The notes beneath the pieces were generated by a model. That model saw only the letters and a list, made by a program, of their open reading frames with translations, had not been told where the DNA came from and did not search any database. Below are positions 32,174 through 42,892 of a stretch of DNA of 64,000 bases, piece after piece. Source of the DNA: Pseudo-nitzschia pungens (Eukaryota; Bacillariophyta; Bacillariophyceae; Bacillariales; Bacillariaceae); the NCBI GenBank assembly GCA_037355855.1, contig CM074758.1:3879001-3943000 (forward strand), written 5' to 3'. Made by a program: the position numbers and the translations under genes. How positions within the stretch are numbered: position 1 is the stretch's first letter; every line of letters starts with the position of its first letter.

Positions 32174-35100
32174 CTTCATGGCTCCAAGCCACCAAAGAAG
32201 CCCCGCGCTTCACCTAAACCAGCAATCACCTTGCCTCCAGCTCCCCAGGAACTGGATGCCAGCACAGCCCTGCTGTCTGGGATGACGCATGGAGGAGATC
32301 TCCCAGATAAAGAGGGGAAGGAACCTACAGGATGGAGTCCTGTTGAAAGCTCAGCAACACAAACAATTCGTTCCCTCGGAACGAGCGATACGAACATGGA
32401 TCCTAATCCGAACAACATGGATACAAATCGAAGACAACCGAATCGATCCAAGGGTACAAACGATGCGACAGATAGTACAGCAGCAACAAATAGACCACTC
32501 TTGTCCCTGGCAAGGAATTGGTCCACGGGTACAGCCAAAAATCTCTATTGCAACACCCAAAACTCCAAAGACTACTCCAAAGGAGGTGCGCTGGAGCAAA
32601 ATTATTTAAAGCTGCTGTCGACTGCTGGAAATCCAGCAGAACAGGCATCCCCGAATAAGAGCAACGTGGCTCCTATTCTCCTAACTACAGTACAATATAT
32701 ACAAGGCATACCAACGAAATCGAGACCACTACTCGCACTACTCGATAGTGGATCTTCCGGAACCCTAATTAACAAACGAGCCCTACCATTTGGTACCATA
32801 CCGACTCGAAGCAATCACCAGGTCTTAACAACAACAGCAAATGGAAGCTTCGACACTACAGAATATATCATCATGAAGAACCTCAAGTTACAAGAGTTCG
32901 GCAACTACACTATCACTCAACAAGAGGCAAGACTCTTCCATTCCCCGAACTGCAGATACGATTTGATACTAGGCAGAGACTTCCTCCACCTAGCACAAAT
33001 CAATCTCCTATTCAAAGAGGCAGCAGTTCAGTGGATGGACAGAACCATCCCCATGAAGGACACCTCCTTATACCATGACAACCACACCATGCTCATGGAA
33101 GAACTCGAAGACGCCGAACTCTTTGCTGAGGATCTATCCTTTGCCAACCCATATAAATCCAAAGTCATCTTAGACAGGGCCTACCAAGAAACAGATCCAT
33201 CGACAGTCGCCAAGAAACAGTCCCACATGTCCATAGCAGAGCAGCAGCAGTTCCAAGCAATACTAAGCAAATACCCTAACGTCTTCAATGGAGAATTAGG
33301 GAAGTATCCACACAAGAAGATCTCTTTAAGACTGAAGCCCGGATCTACACCTATACACAAGAAGCCTTATCCAGTTGCATACAAAAGAGAAGACCTATTC
33401 AAAAGGGAACTCCAGAATCTTTGTAATGATGGAGTACTCAAGCGTTGCACTGGACCGGCTGAATGGGCGTTCCCAACCTTCATAGTACCAAAGAAAGATA
33501 ACAGGGTACGATGGGTATCAGACTTCAGAGAACTGAATGAACTCCTTGAGCGCAGACCTTATCCCATACCAAGGATACAAGATATCATGAACAAGCGTGG
33601 CAAGTATACCCACTTCACCAAGATTGACTTGTCCATGCAGTACTACTGCTTTGAACTAGATGATGCAAGCAAGAAGCTCTGTACCATAGTCACTCCATAT
33701 GGTTGCTATGAATACCAAAGACTACCAATGGGAGTTAAAGTTTCTCCGGACGTCGCGCAGCAACTCATGGAAGATATCCTCCAAGACACTGACTGCACTG
33801 TTTATATTGATGACATTGGCATCTGGACCAATGGATCCTTTGATCTCCACATGAAGACCATTGACAAGATCTTAGACCGGCTCAATCAAAATGGGCTCAA
33901 GTGCAACCCACTCAAATGTGATTGGGCCGTACAAGAGACTGACTTCCTTGGATACTGGATGACTCCTACAGCCGTTAAGCCATGGAGAAAGAAGATAGAA
34001 GCAATCCTACACATGGACCGGCCAAGAACTGTGACCCAAGTCAAGTCCTTTCTCGGAGCAGTTGGATACTACAGAGATATGTGGCCTTGCAGATCTCATG
34101 TCCTAGCTCCTCTATTTGATATAACTGGAGCCCCCAAGACGCCTCAAGCAGCTGCCATCAAAGGCAAGCAAAGGAAAGCGCCTTCAGCCTTCACTTGGGG
34201 ACCTGCTCAAGACAAAGCCTTTCAAGAAATGAAAGCAATGGTGGCAGCAGATGCGCTGAACACCTATCCAGACCTTAACAAGCCCTTTGAACTGTACACT
34301 GATGCCTCAGACCTACAGCTTGGCGCCGCCATACTACAGGATGGCAAGCCCATAGCATACTGGTCCAAGAAACTATCTGATGCCCAAAAGAACTATACGA
34401 CTACGGAAAAAGAACTCCTAGCCATTGTACTCTGCTGCAAAGAGTACAGAAAGATGCTCCTCGGTGGAGTCATCAACGTATACACTGACCATAAGAACCT
34501 TACGTTCAGAACCCTATTGGTTCAACGCGTCCTCCGGTGGAGGCTCTTCCTTGAAGAATTTGGTGTCAACCTCACCTATGTTGAAGGCAAGAAGAATGTT
34601 CTTGCTGATGCCTTCTCCAGGCTCCCCCGGATGGATCCACCTACTGTTGGGAAGAAAGAAGCCCTTGGTAAGGGCACTCTTATTGATTTCTTGAAACTTG
34701 AAGTCCCCAAGCAAGATGAAGAACTGTTCTTAGCAGAATTCCCGAACCTATTCCAGCACTTATGCAATGACGCAGACCATGAATTACAAACTTGTCTGCT
34801 GAACAATGAGTGTCTAGTCAACCTACCAAACGCGCAAGACTTGGAATGCCCAGTGAACTTCTCTAACATCTATCTTCACCAGTTGAAGGATCCAACCATA
34901 CAATTCAAGATTCAATCCAAAGCCTTCTTCTACCAAGAATTAGAAGGCAACAAGATACTTTGTTACGCCAATCAAACTAAACCAGATAGCTGGAAGATAT
35001 ATCTCCCCCGATCACTCACAGAAGATACCATGCGCTGGTACCATCTCCTCTTGGGTCATTGTGGATCCAAGAGGCTTTATCAAACCATAACAACTAGATT

Positions 35101-36055
35101 CTATGCAGATAACCTCGACGCGAAATGCAAAGCCTACATTTGCCCGGACCATTGCATCCGATACAAGAACCTACAATCCAAATATGGCAAGCTGCCACCA
35201 AAAGAAGCGCCACTAGCTCCATTTCATGAAGTGCATGTGGATCTAATAGGCCCTTGGAAGATTACAGCCCAAGGCAAAAACTACAACTTCAAAGCCCTCA
35301 CTTGTATTGATCCAGTCACCAACCTACTCGAAATCATCAGAATCAGAGACAAGTCCTCTCAGCATGTATCAGACCAATTCAAGAACTGCTGGCTCTCAAG
35401 ATATCCAAGACCCATCAGGTGTGTCCACGACAATGGTGGAGAATTCCTAGGAGCTGAATTCCAAACTACCCTCAAACAGTATGGAACCCAGTCGATACCA
35501 ACTACAGTGAAGAACCCCCAGTCGAACGCCATCTGCGAAAGAGTCCATCATACAGTTGCTGACATCCTTCGGGTCCTAGTACATGTCAATCCACCTCAGG
35601 CCAACACCAGAGCTAGCCAACTCATGGACAATGCTCTCGCGACCTGCATGCATGCCTCCAGATGTGCTGTCAATGCTGCTTTACAAGCCTCTCCAGGGTC
35701 TCTAATATTCAATCGCGACATGCTAGTTGACCTACCACTAACATCCAACCTGTTAGCCCTACAGCAGCTCCGACAGCAAGGTATAAACAAAGCTCTCCTT
35801 AGAGACAATGCCAAACGTAAGGAACATACCTTTAAGCTCAATGACAAGGTATGGATGCAAGAACCGGATCCAGACAAACTACAGCCAAGAAAAACAGGAC
35901 CATTCATTATTGCCCAGGTCCATGACAATGGTACGGTTAAAATCCAGAAAACCCCATCGGTTGTTGAAACAGTTAACATCCGGAAGCTAACCCCTTACAG
36001 AGAACCAACGCCAGTTGACCAATCTGAATCCACAACGATTCACTGGTCGGCTTAA
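32174..36055 (+). CDS. pol: Family-1 gypsy Pol, element B (PR-RT-RNaseH-IN)
   Basis: Open frame directly after the gag UGA; the first in-frame ATG is over 100 nt inside. Domains (residues counted from 32231): protease LLDSGSSG (~170); RT with KRCTGPAEWAFPTF, FTKIDLSMQYYCF and catalytic YIDDIGIW (~525); RNase H LYTDASDLQLGAA (~690) and DHKNLTFRT; integrase zinc finger with H-x4-H (WYHLLLGHCG) and CKAYICPDHC; core Asp in HVDLIGPW (~1002), Asp in VHDNGGEF (~1066) and Glu in AICERVHH (~1103); GPF/Y module RKTGPFIIAQVHDNGTV. Unlike C and G it has an Arg codon (CGC), not UGA, after FRTLLVQ. No break is visible. Confidence 0.95.
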   Translation, partial: LHGSKPPKKPRASPKPAITLPPAPQELDASTALLSGMTHGGDLPDKEGKEPTGWSPVESSATQTIRSLGTSDTNMDPNPNNMDTNRRQPNRSKGTNDATDSTAATNRPLLSLARNWSTGTAKNLYCNTQNSKDYSKGGALEQNYLKLLSTAGNPAEQASPNKSNVAPILLTTVQYIQGIPTKSRPLLALLDSGSSGTLINKRALPFGTIPTRSNHQVLTTTANGSFDTTEYIIMKNLKLQEFGNYTITQQEARLFHSPNCRYDLILGRDFLHLAQINLLFKEAAVQWMDRTIPMKDTSLYHDNHTMLMEELEDAELFAEDLSFANPYKSKVILDRAYQETDPSTVAKKQSHMSIAEQQQFQAILSKYPNVFNGELGKYPHKKISLRLKPGSTPIHKKPYPVAYKREDLFKRELQNLCNDGVLKRCTGPAEWAFPTFIVPKKDNRVRWVSDFRELNELLERRPYPIPRIQDIMNKRGKYTHFTKIDLSMQYYCFELDDASKKLCTIVTPYGCYEYQRLPMGVKVSPDVAQQLMEDILQDTDCTVYIDDIGIWTNGSFDLHMKTIDKILDRLNQNGLKCNPLKCDWAVQETDFLGYWMTPTAVKPWRKKIEAILHMDRPRTVTQVKSFLGAVGYYRDMWPCRSHVLAPLFDITGAPKTPQAAAIKGKQRKAPSAFTWGPAQDKAFQEMKAMVAADALNTYPDLNKPFELYTDASDLQLGAAILQDGKPIAYWSKKLSDAQKNYTTTEKELLAIVLCCKEYRKMLLGGVINVYTDHKNLTFRTLLVQRVLRWRLFLEEFGVNLTYVEGKKNVLADAFSRLPRMDPPTVGKKEALGKGTLIDFLKLEVPKQDEELFLAEFPNLFQHLCNDADHELQTCLLNNECLVNLPNAQDLECPVNFSNIYLHQLKDPTIQFKIQSKAFFYQELEGNKILCYANQTKPDSWKIYLPRSLTEDTMRWYHLLLGHCGSKRLYQTITTRFYADNLDAKCKAYICPDHCIRYKNLQSKYGKLPPKEAPLAPFHEVHVDLIGPWKITAQGKNYNFKALTCIDPVTNLLEIIRIRDKSSQHVSDQFKNCWLSRYPRPIRCVHDNGGEFLGAEFQTTLKQYGTQSIPTTVKNPQSNAICERVHHTVADILRVLVHVNPPQANTRASQLMDNALATCMHASRCAVNAALQASPGSLIFNRDMLVDLPLTSNLLALQQLRQQGINKALLRDNAKRKEHTFKLNDKVWMQEPDPDKLQPRKTGPFIIAQVHDNGTVKIQKTPSVVETVNIRKLTPYREPTPVDQSESTTIHWSA

Positions 36056-36085
36056 TTATGGTCTCCGTTCAATCATGAGGCACTA

Positions 36086-36408
36086 TGTGACACTGTAGCG
36101 TAGCTACATTCACGAATGAATAATTAAACGAATCCCATACGGGAATCAAATATATGTTTATATTCAACGAGGGATACATTCGATATGTGTCCCAATTATT
36201 ATGGTTGAGTCCCAGAAGATAATATATGCCTAATCGTGGGAACCGACAATGAAACAACATTTATGGCAGAGCATGCCAAAATGTGGCTATGCTCGCGACC
36301 TCAATTTTTATATGTTTCCATTTATAATTCGCGTAACAATATTTCGTAAAGTATCTAAACATTCACAATATTCATACCACTCCGAAATTTCTACCTTAAC
36401 GTGTAACA
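36086..36408 (+). repeat. 3' LTR of element B (323 bp)
   Basis: Same as 30686-31008 except for one base. Confidence 0.95.
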
Positions 36409-36846
36409 CTCCATCATTGCAAAGATTCTGGAGCTCCCTTTTGAATAGGTCTTCTCGTTTGTATGCAACTGGATAAGGCTTCTTGTGTATGGGCTTGGAT
36501 CCAGGCTTCAGTCTTAGAGAGATCTTCTTGTGAGGGTACTTGCCAAGCTCTCCATTGAAGACATTTGGATACTTGTTTAGTATGGCTTGGAACTGTTGTT
36601 GCTCTGCTTTGGACATGTGGGACTGTTGCTGTGCGACTGTAGATGGATCTGTTTCTTGGTAGGCTCTATCTAGGATCACCTTGGACTTGTATGGATTGGC
36701 AAAGGAGATATCATCAGCAAAGAGTTCAGCGTCTTCTAGTTCTTCCATGAGCATGTTGTAGTTGTCATGGTATAAGGATGTATCCTTCATAGGAATGGTT
36801 TGATCCATCCACTGAATGGCTCCTTCTTTGAATAGGAGGTTGATCT
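36409..36846 (-). pseudogene. pol: Element C pol, protease-RT spacer portion
   Basis: Minus-strand piece between the insertions of B and D. It covers MDQTIPMKDTSLYHD to FKRELQNLCNDGVL, matching the same stretch of B and G, and joins at both ends to the other C pieces once B and D are removed. Confidence 0.9.
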
Positions 36847-37186
36847 TGTTACGGTCTAGAGTAGAATTAGACGGAGTAATACGGGATAGAGGTATTTTAA
36901 AGATGGAAGGTTAATAAATTGTGTTATGAAAGAGAATGGTTGAATACTTTACGAGATGGGAATGATTCCTTGAGTATGGAATGAATGATCGAACAATGAT
37001 ATTATTGTTCGTCGGGCATAATATCAATAATTGGTGAGTCATGGGAATCTTTGTTTGAATTGTATGTATATTCCTGTACGTTGAATATTCAGTATATGTA
37101 CATGAATATCATACATATTGGAGTATATGCGGGATTCAATAATCATTTAGAGCCTCTCGTAGGGGTACCTACGTCAGCCCGTAACA
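36847..37186 (-). repeat. 3' LTR of element D (340 bp)
   Basis: Starts TGTTACGGTCTAGAGTAGAA like element C, then diverges. It ends GCCCGTAACA. Terminal hairpin CGTAGG-TACC-CCTACG (minus strand) at 37158-37173. Confidence 0.93.
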
Positions 37187-38280
37187 TAGTTCCCCAATGA
37201 TTAGGTGAATTTTGCATGTGGTTCAATACAATAAGGTTCGGAGTTGAGTAGTATCGATGGAAAAGAGATATGCTTGTTCGGAGAACCGGTTGAAGATGAT
37301 ATATGCCATTTGAAGGGATTTATGGTAATGTAGATCGAAGTGGGATTGAAGAAGGTTCTTTGACACTGAAGGGATCGAAAATTTGTTTCTTGTTCTTGAG
37401 AAAGTTTATAATGACATGCTAAAAATAGCAAAAAGAGTCGAAGAAAATTCTTTTCCTCCCCCAACTGTGATGTACCTCTCGGGGTAGTGGAGCTGATTTT
37501 GAAATGACGTTGGTTTTGAAAAGTGATTGCTCTCGGTAGGCATAAAAACACCTCCTGTTGTAATAGGAGTTAATATAGGTAGGTGAAAAGCCGGAGCGTT
37601 GGATGTGTTGCTTGCTGTATCTGCGATTGTATGTGTTTCAAAGCAGAGAGGGGACGCATTGTTAGTGACGTTATGAGTCATTTAATTCATTCGCCATTTG
37701 CCGGATACTTTGCCGGTCTTTTGTTTGGGTGTATTTGCAGCAGTCGATTGGAGGTATGATTTTTGTAACTCCAGAGCACCTCTGTGGGTTTCGAATATGG
37801 TTTTTGTGGGATTTCTCTGTTATTTTTGGAGCTCCCTGTGGACTATTTGTTTGTCCGGAACAAGGTTGGCCTTGTTATTGCTGATGTACCCTTTATTTTG
37901 TTTGCGTCTGTACCCTTATCGATATCGACATATGAATCGATTCGATTGTTTGATTCGTTTGGCATAAGCGTCTGTACCCTTGCAATTGGTTCGCGTCCGA
38001 ACCTTTGCTGTTATTTGTATTTGCCATCGAATCTGTTCTTTTATTTTTTATTTGGTTGATTGTTGTTGCCGTCACTTTGAATCGGTCTCGAGCGCATTGA
38101 TTTAGTTCGAACATTTTGTTTGCAACAGGGCTCATCTCTGTAGGTTCCTTCCCCTCTTTTCTTGGGAGTTCTCCTCCATGCGTCTTCCCAGTCAGCAGGG
38201 CTGAGCTGGCGTTCAGTTCCAGGGGAGCTGAAGGCACGGTGCTGGATACTGTGATCCTTATATTAATGTTGTTCGAGTGG
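37187..38280 (-). pseudogene. Element D pol stub and non-coding 3' region
   Basis: About 37893-38237 is a degenerate copy of the start of Pol (LELNASSALLTGKTHGGEL, compare LDASTALLSGMTHGGDL in element B). The remainder to 37187 has no coding sequence and is shared with element E (44480-45009). Confidence 0.75.
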
Positions 38281-39348
38281 CTATGGTTGCCAAGTGAGGC
38301 TGCCGTCGTACTGGCGTTCGACGCGGCCTCCGTGTTCCATGCAATAGGATTCTATTGCTTGCCTGATATGGGCTTGGAAGGTTTCGTTGGTAGTGGTGGA
38401 AGCAGCAGTGCTGCCATTTTCGTTGCTAGGGGCCGTAGCAGTGCTGTTGTTGCTGCTATTGCTCTTATTTCTTTTGGAATATCTGTTCTTTGGACATTCG
38501 GACCAATCATGATTGTGTCCTGGGATCCTGCAGGGATTGTTATATTTTATTTTGCCACCGGATGGCTCCTGCTCTTTCTCTTCTTCTTCGGATTCAGCGT
38601 CACTATCACTGTCTGAATTAGAGCTGTTGCTGTTGGCGTCCGAATCAGAGCTGTTGCTGTCGGTGCTTTCAGCGTCCAAATCAGTAGCCGACGCTTTTCT
38701 TTTTCTTTGGCGCTCTAAACAGCTCATGTGGTCGACGATGAATCGTACAGTGGTATCTTCTTGTATTCCTTGGTGGATTAGACCATAGCTGTTGATCCAT
38801 TTGCTTGGGAAGCTATGTAGCAGAATGGTCTTGGCTTCTGTCGGTGATAGGTCAGTTCCATGTCCTTGGAGTCTTTTGGTATATTTGAAGAGAATTAGCA
38901 TTCGGTTTGCATGGTCTTTGCATGAAACATTGCTTGGTTTCTTCAGCGTTCGAAGGTATGTATGCATGATATCCTTTGCATCTGTGGCGTTGCAATAGTC
39001 TTGCTCGATAAAGTCACTAATTGCTTGGTTGTATCCATTGAGCGTTAGTGGGTATCGACGTTGGTTTCTTGTTAAGTCTGTCCATTTTGTTTGTGCGTCA
39101 ACAGAGAGACATCGATTGAAGTGAGAGATGTATGTGTTGACTGGTAGACTTAGAAGCTTTGCGGCGTTCCTGAAGGCTTCTTCAACGAAGAGGAATTCTT
39201 CTAGACCTCCTTTGTTGGTGAATAGAGGGATCTTCATGCTGTCTTGTCGTCCATTGGCATGTGTGATGGAGAGCTTGGTTCTTTTGGGCTTGCTCCTGTT
39301 GAAGGAAGGAGTGTAATTGATCGGTGGATCTCTGTATAGTCCTGCCAT
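38281..39348 (-). CDS. gag: Gag of non-autonomous element D (355 aa)
   Basis: Intact frame starting MAGLYRDPPINYTPSFN, homologous to family-1 Gag throughout and ending in UAG. It keeps the capsid-like region (FNRCLSVDAQTKWTDL, HSFPSKWINSYG, VDHMSCLER) and the zinc knuckle CRIPGHNHDWSEC. The linker before the knuckle is acidic (Ser/Asp/Glu-rich with an EEEEKEQE run), whereas in autonomous elements it is basic (Asn/Lys/Arg-rich). An open gag in an element with no enzymes suggests that its own Gag is useful to it. Confidence 0.9.
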   Translation of the reverse strand: MAGLYRDPPINYTPSFNRSKPKRTKLSITHANGRQDSMKIPLFTNKGGLEEFLFVEEAFRNAAKLLSLPVNTYISHFNRCLSVDAQTKWTDLTRNQRRYPLTLNGYNQAISDFIEQDYCNATDAKDIMHTYLRTLKKPSNVSCKDHANRMLILFKYTKRLQGHGTDLSPTEAKTILLHSFPSKWINSYGLIHQGIQEDTTVRFIVDHMSCLERQRKRKASATDLDAESTDSNSSDSDANSNSSNSDSDSDAESEEEEKEQEPSGGKIKYNNPCRIPGHNHDWSECPKNRYSKRNKSNSSNNSTATAPSNENGSTAASTTTNETFQAHIRQAIESYCMEHGGRVERQYDGSLTWQP

Positions 39349-39601
39349 GGTTCGTATGGATCGATCGATTCGGTGTTCGATCGATTCGTATCCGAGATTT
39401 GAATTGATTCGTAGCGTTCGATCGTTTCGGTGTTCGATCGATTCGGTTGTTTCGTAGATGTCGATCGTTTCGTTCGATCGCTTGTTGCTTCTTGCTTGTC
39501 AGGGTATCGTTGTATCCCTGTTGTTTAGGATAAGGGATGTTTCTTGGATTCAGTACTGAGTTGGTTCTGTTTCTACTTTAAAGCACAAACAGTAATTACT
39601 G

Positions 39602-39941
39602 TGTTACAGTCTAGAGTAGAATTAGACGGAGTAATACGGGATAGAGGTATTTTAAAGATGGAAGGTTAATAAATTGTGTTATGAAAGAGAATGGTTGAAT
39701 ACTTTACGAGATGGGAATGATTCCTTGAGTATGGAATGAATGATCGAACAATGATATTATTGTTCGTCGGGCATAATATCAATAATTGGTGAGTCATGGG
39801 AATCTTTGTTTGAATTGTATGTATATTCCTGTACGTTGAATATTCAGTATATGTACATGAATATCATACATATTGGAGTATATGCGGGATTCAATAATCA
39901 TTTAGAGCCTCTCGTAGGGGTACCTACGTCAGCCCGTAACA
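39602..39941 (-). repeat. 5' LTR of element D (340 bp)
   Basis: Near-identical to 36847-37186 (GTTACAG for GTTACGG at the start). CAGTAATTACTG abuts it at 39590-39601. Confidence 0.93.
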
Positions 39942-40790
39942 TATCTTTGCTAGGTGGAGGAAGTCTCTGCCTAGTATTAGATCATATTTGCAGTTAGGGG
40001 AATGGAGGAGCCTTGCCTCTTGTCGGTCGATGGTATAGTTGCCAAACTCTTGTAGCTTGATGTTCTTCATGATGATGTATTCTGTAGTATCGAAGCTTCC
40101 GTTTGCTGTTGTAGTTAAGACTTGGTGCTTGCTTCGAATCGGTATAGTGCCAAATGGTAGAGCTCGTTTGTTGATTAGAGTTCCGGAGGATCCACTATCG
40201 AGTAGTGCGAGTAGTGGTCTTGATTTTGTTGGAATGCCTTGTATGTACTGTACTGTAGTTAGAAGAATAGGAGCCACGTTGCTCTTATTCATGGATGCCT
40301 GTTCTGCTGGATTTGCAGCAGTCGACAGCAGTTTTAAATAATTTTGCTCCAGCGCACCTCCTTTGGTGTAGTCTTCGGAGTTTCCGGGATTGCAATAGAG
40401 GTTTTTGGCTGTACCGGTAGACCAATTTCTTGCCAGGGACAAGAGTGGTCCATTTGTTGCTGCTGCTGTCTTATTCGGATCGATGTTAATCAATGATGCG
40501 TCTGTACCCTTGGATCGATTCGTTTGATTTCGATTTGGATCCATGTTTGGATTGCTCGGTGTGGAGAATCGAACTGTTTTTGTTGTTGTTGCTGCGATTG
40601 CAGGCTTTGCTGAGCGCTCAACAGGACTCCATCCTGTAGGTTCCTTCCCCTCTTTATCTGGGAGATCTCCTCCATGCGTCATCCCAGACAGCAGGGCTGT
40701 GCTGGCATCCAGTTCCTGGGGAGCTGGAGGCAAGGTGATTGCTGGTTTAGGTGAAGCTCGGGGCTTCTTTGTCGGCTTGGAGCCTTGGAG
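39942..40790 (-). pseudogene. pol: Element C pol, protease portion
   Basis: Open frame from the gag UGA to the insertion site of D. It contains the protease active site LLDSGSSGTLINKRALP and ends at GRDFLHLAKI, continuing at 36846 after D is removed. Same phase as gag. Confidence 0.9.
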
Positions 40791-41119
40791 TCAGGGGAGC
40801 CAAATAAGGTCTCCATCGATGCTCCTTTCTGTTCTTCCACCATGATTGGCATGGTATTCTTCGATTGCCGCTTCTCGGGCGGCATTGATGTGTGCTTGGA
40901 AGGTCTCGTTGCTTCCTGGTATCATGAGAGCTTGAGTATGAGTGTGGAAGGACTCAGTTTGTTGGTTGTTTCCGGAGCCCTTGTTGTAGTTCTTGGAGAA
41001 ACAATTCTTTGGACACTCAGATCAATCATGATTGTGGCCTGGGATTCTACACGGGTTGGATTTCTTGTTGTTGTTGTTGCCCTTGTGGTTCGAATGGGAG
41101 TTGCGCTTGCGAGAGTTGC

Positions 41120-41150
<31 letters not shown>

Positions 41151-41867
41151 CGAATTGTTCAAGCGCTTCTGTTGTTTGTTGTTATTCTTGTTGCTCTTCT
41201 TGTTGGCTTGTCTCTCGTGGCAGCTCATGTGGTCCACAATGTGTTGGACTGTGGTATCCTCTTGAATTCCACTGTGGATGATCCCATAGCTCTCAATCCA
41301 CGCAGATGGGAAGGAGTGTAAAAGAATGGTGAGTTTCTCCACTCGGGATAGTGGCGCGCTGCTTCCATCTAGTTTCTGGGTGTATTTCATGAGGATAAGG
41401 ATCCGGTCAGCATGCTCCTTGCATGTAACTGATGGGGTCTTTTGACATTTGGAGCTGCGTAGATAGGTGTGCATGATATCTCTGGCATCCCTGGCGTTGC
41501 AATAGAGTTTGGTGAAGTCAAGGAATGCTTGATCATATCCACTAATCTCTTCTTGGGATTATTGATATTCTTCTGGGTCCAGTGGATCCTTGATCATGTC
41601 ATTCCACTTGCTCTGTGCATCAGTAGTGAGGCATCGACTGAAGTGAGTGAGGTAGATGTCAATTGGGAGTCTTAGGAGCTTGGCGGCGTTTCGAAAAGAC
41701 TCCTCCACAAAGAGCAGTTCCTCCAGTCCTCCGGTCTCTGTAAACAGGGGGACTTTCATACTGTCGGCCCGGTCCTCGTCGACATTGTATAGGGTGAAAA
41801 GCTTAGGCTTAGTTCAATCAAAAGAGCTCTTGTAGGCAATAGGGGGGTCTCTGTAGATGCCGGCCAT
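40791..41867 (-). pseudogene. gag: Element C gag, with nonsense mutations
   Basis: Homologous to the other family-1 Gags (MAGIYRDPPIAYKSSFD at the start). Three internal stops: UGA at 41814-41816 where A and G have Arg CGA; UAA near 41,560 where they have Tyr; UGA in the zinc knuckle near 41,020 where they have Trp. The Asn-rich linker is expanded by an (AAC)n run near 41,115-41,150. It ends at the conserved UGA (40791-40793). Confidence 0.88.
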
Positions 41868-41975
41868 GTTGCTTGTTGGAGATACAGGGTGTCTCTTTTG
41901 TTGAGGATAAGGGAGGTTTTGAATTCAGTACTGAGTTCTACAGTTTCTACTGTAAAGCACAAACAGTAATTACTG

Positions 41976-42231
41976 TGTTACGGTCTAGAGTAGAAATTTC
42001 GGAGTAGTATGAAATTGTGAATGTTTAGATACTTTATGGAATATTGTTACGCGAATTGAGAATGGAAACATGTAAAATTTGAGGTCGGGAGCATAGCCAC
42101 ATTTTGGCATGCTCTGCCATAAATGTTGATTCATTGTCGGTTCCCACGATTAGGCATATATCACCTTCTGGGACTCGACCATAATAGTTAGAACACATAT
42201 CGAAATGTATTCATGACTGAATATATATAAT
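41976..42231 (-). repeat. 5' LTR of element C, first part
   Basis: Continues at 51165/51170-51236 after removing element E; total about 323 bp. Confidence 0.92.
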
Positions 42232-42570
42232 TGTGACACGTTGGCGTAGGTACCCCTACGAGAGGCTGTAAATGATTATTGAATCCCGCATGTGCTCCAA
42301 TACACAAGAATATGTATGATATTCATGTATATATACTGAATATTCAACGTACAAGAATACACATACAATTCAAACAAAGATTCCTATGACTCACCGATTA
42401 TTGATATTATGCCCGCCGAATAATATATCATTCATTATTCGATCGTTCATCAATACTCAAGGAATCATTCCCATCTCGTAAAGTATTCAACCATTCTCTT
42501 TGTAACACAATTTATTAATCATTCATCTTTAAAATACTCCTATCGTGTATTTCTACCTTAACGTGTAACA
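42232..42570 (+). repeat. 5' LTR of element E (339 bp)
   Basis: TGTGACACGTTGG to GTGTAACA. Hairpin CGTAGG-TACC-CCTACG at 42245-42260. CAGTAATTACTG follows at 42571-42582. Confidence 0.93.
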
Positions 42571-42892
42571 CAGTAATTACTGTTTATCTTTTAAAGTAGA
42601 AGACAGACAGGAACTCAGTACTGAATCCAAAACAGCCTTTATCCTAAACAACAGGGATACAACGATACCCTGACAGACAAGAAGCAACAAGCGATCGAAC
42701 GAAACGATCAATATCTACGAAAGACCTACCAAATCGATCGACGACCGAGAAAGCAATTCAAATCTCCGATCGATTGATACAATCAAAACAAGAACCTCCG
42801 AAACGCCGATAAGAATCGATCAAATGCCAAAGCGATCGCAAACCGATACGAAACAACCAATACGATCGAACGATCCGAATCAAGAAACAACC

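Larger units (their letters stand above)
30686..36408 (+). mobile_element. Element B: complete family-1 Ty3/gypsy retrotransposon (5,723 bp)
   Basis: Plus strand, TSD CTCCA (30681-30685 and 36409-36413), two 323-bp LTRs that differ at one base by eye (CT/CC near 30842 and 36242). Intact gag and pol frames in one phase are separated by UGA. It is inserted in the reverse transcriptase of element C, in the opposite orientation. It is the best candidate for an active family-1 copy in the window. Confidence 0.96.
36847..39941 (-). mobile_element. Element D: gag-only LTR element (3,095 bp)
   Basis: Two 340-bp LTRs (36847-37186, 39602-39941). The interior has an intact gag, a short remnant of the start of pol and about 700 bp of non-coding 3' sequence; RT, RNase H and integrase are absent. 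Target duplication GATCT/TATCT, one base different (the uninterrupted site in element G reads GATCTTTGC). Element E has the same layout and length, so this is a propagated non-autonomous family, not a random deletion. Confidence 0.92.
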
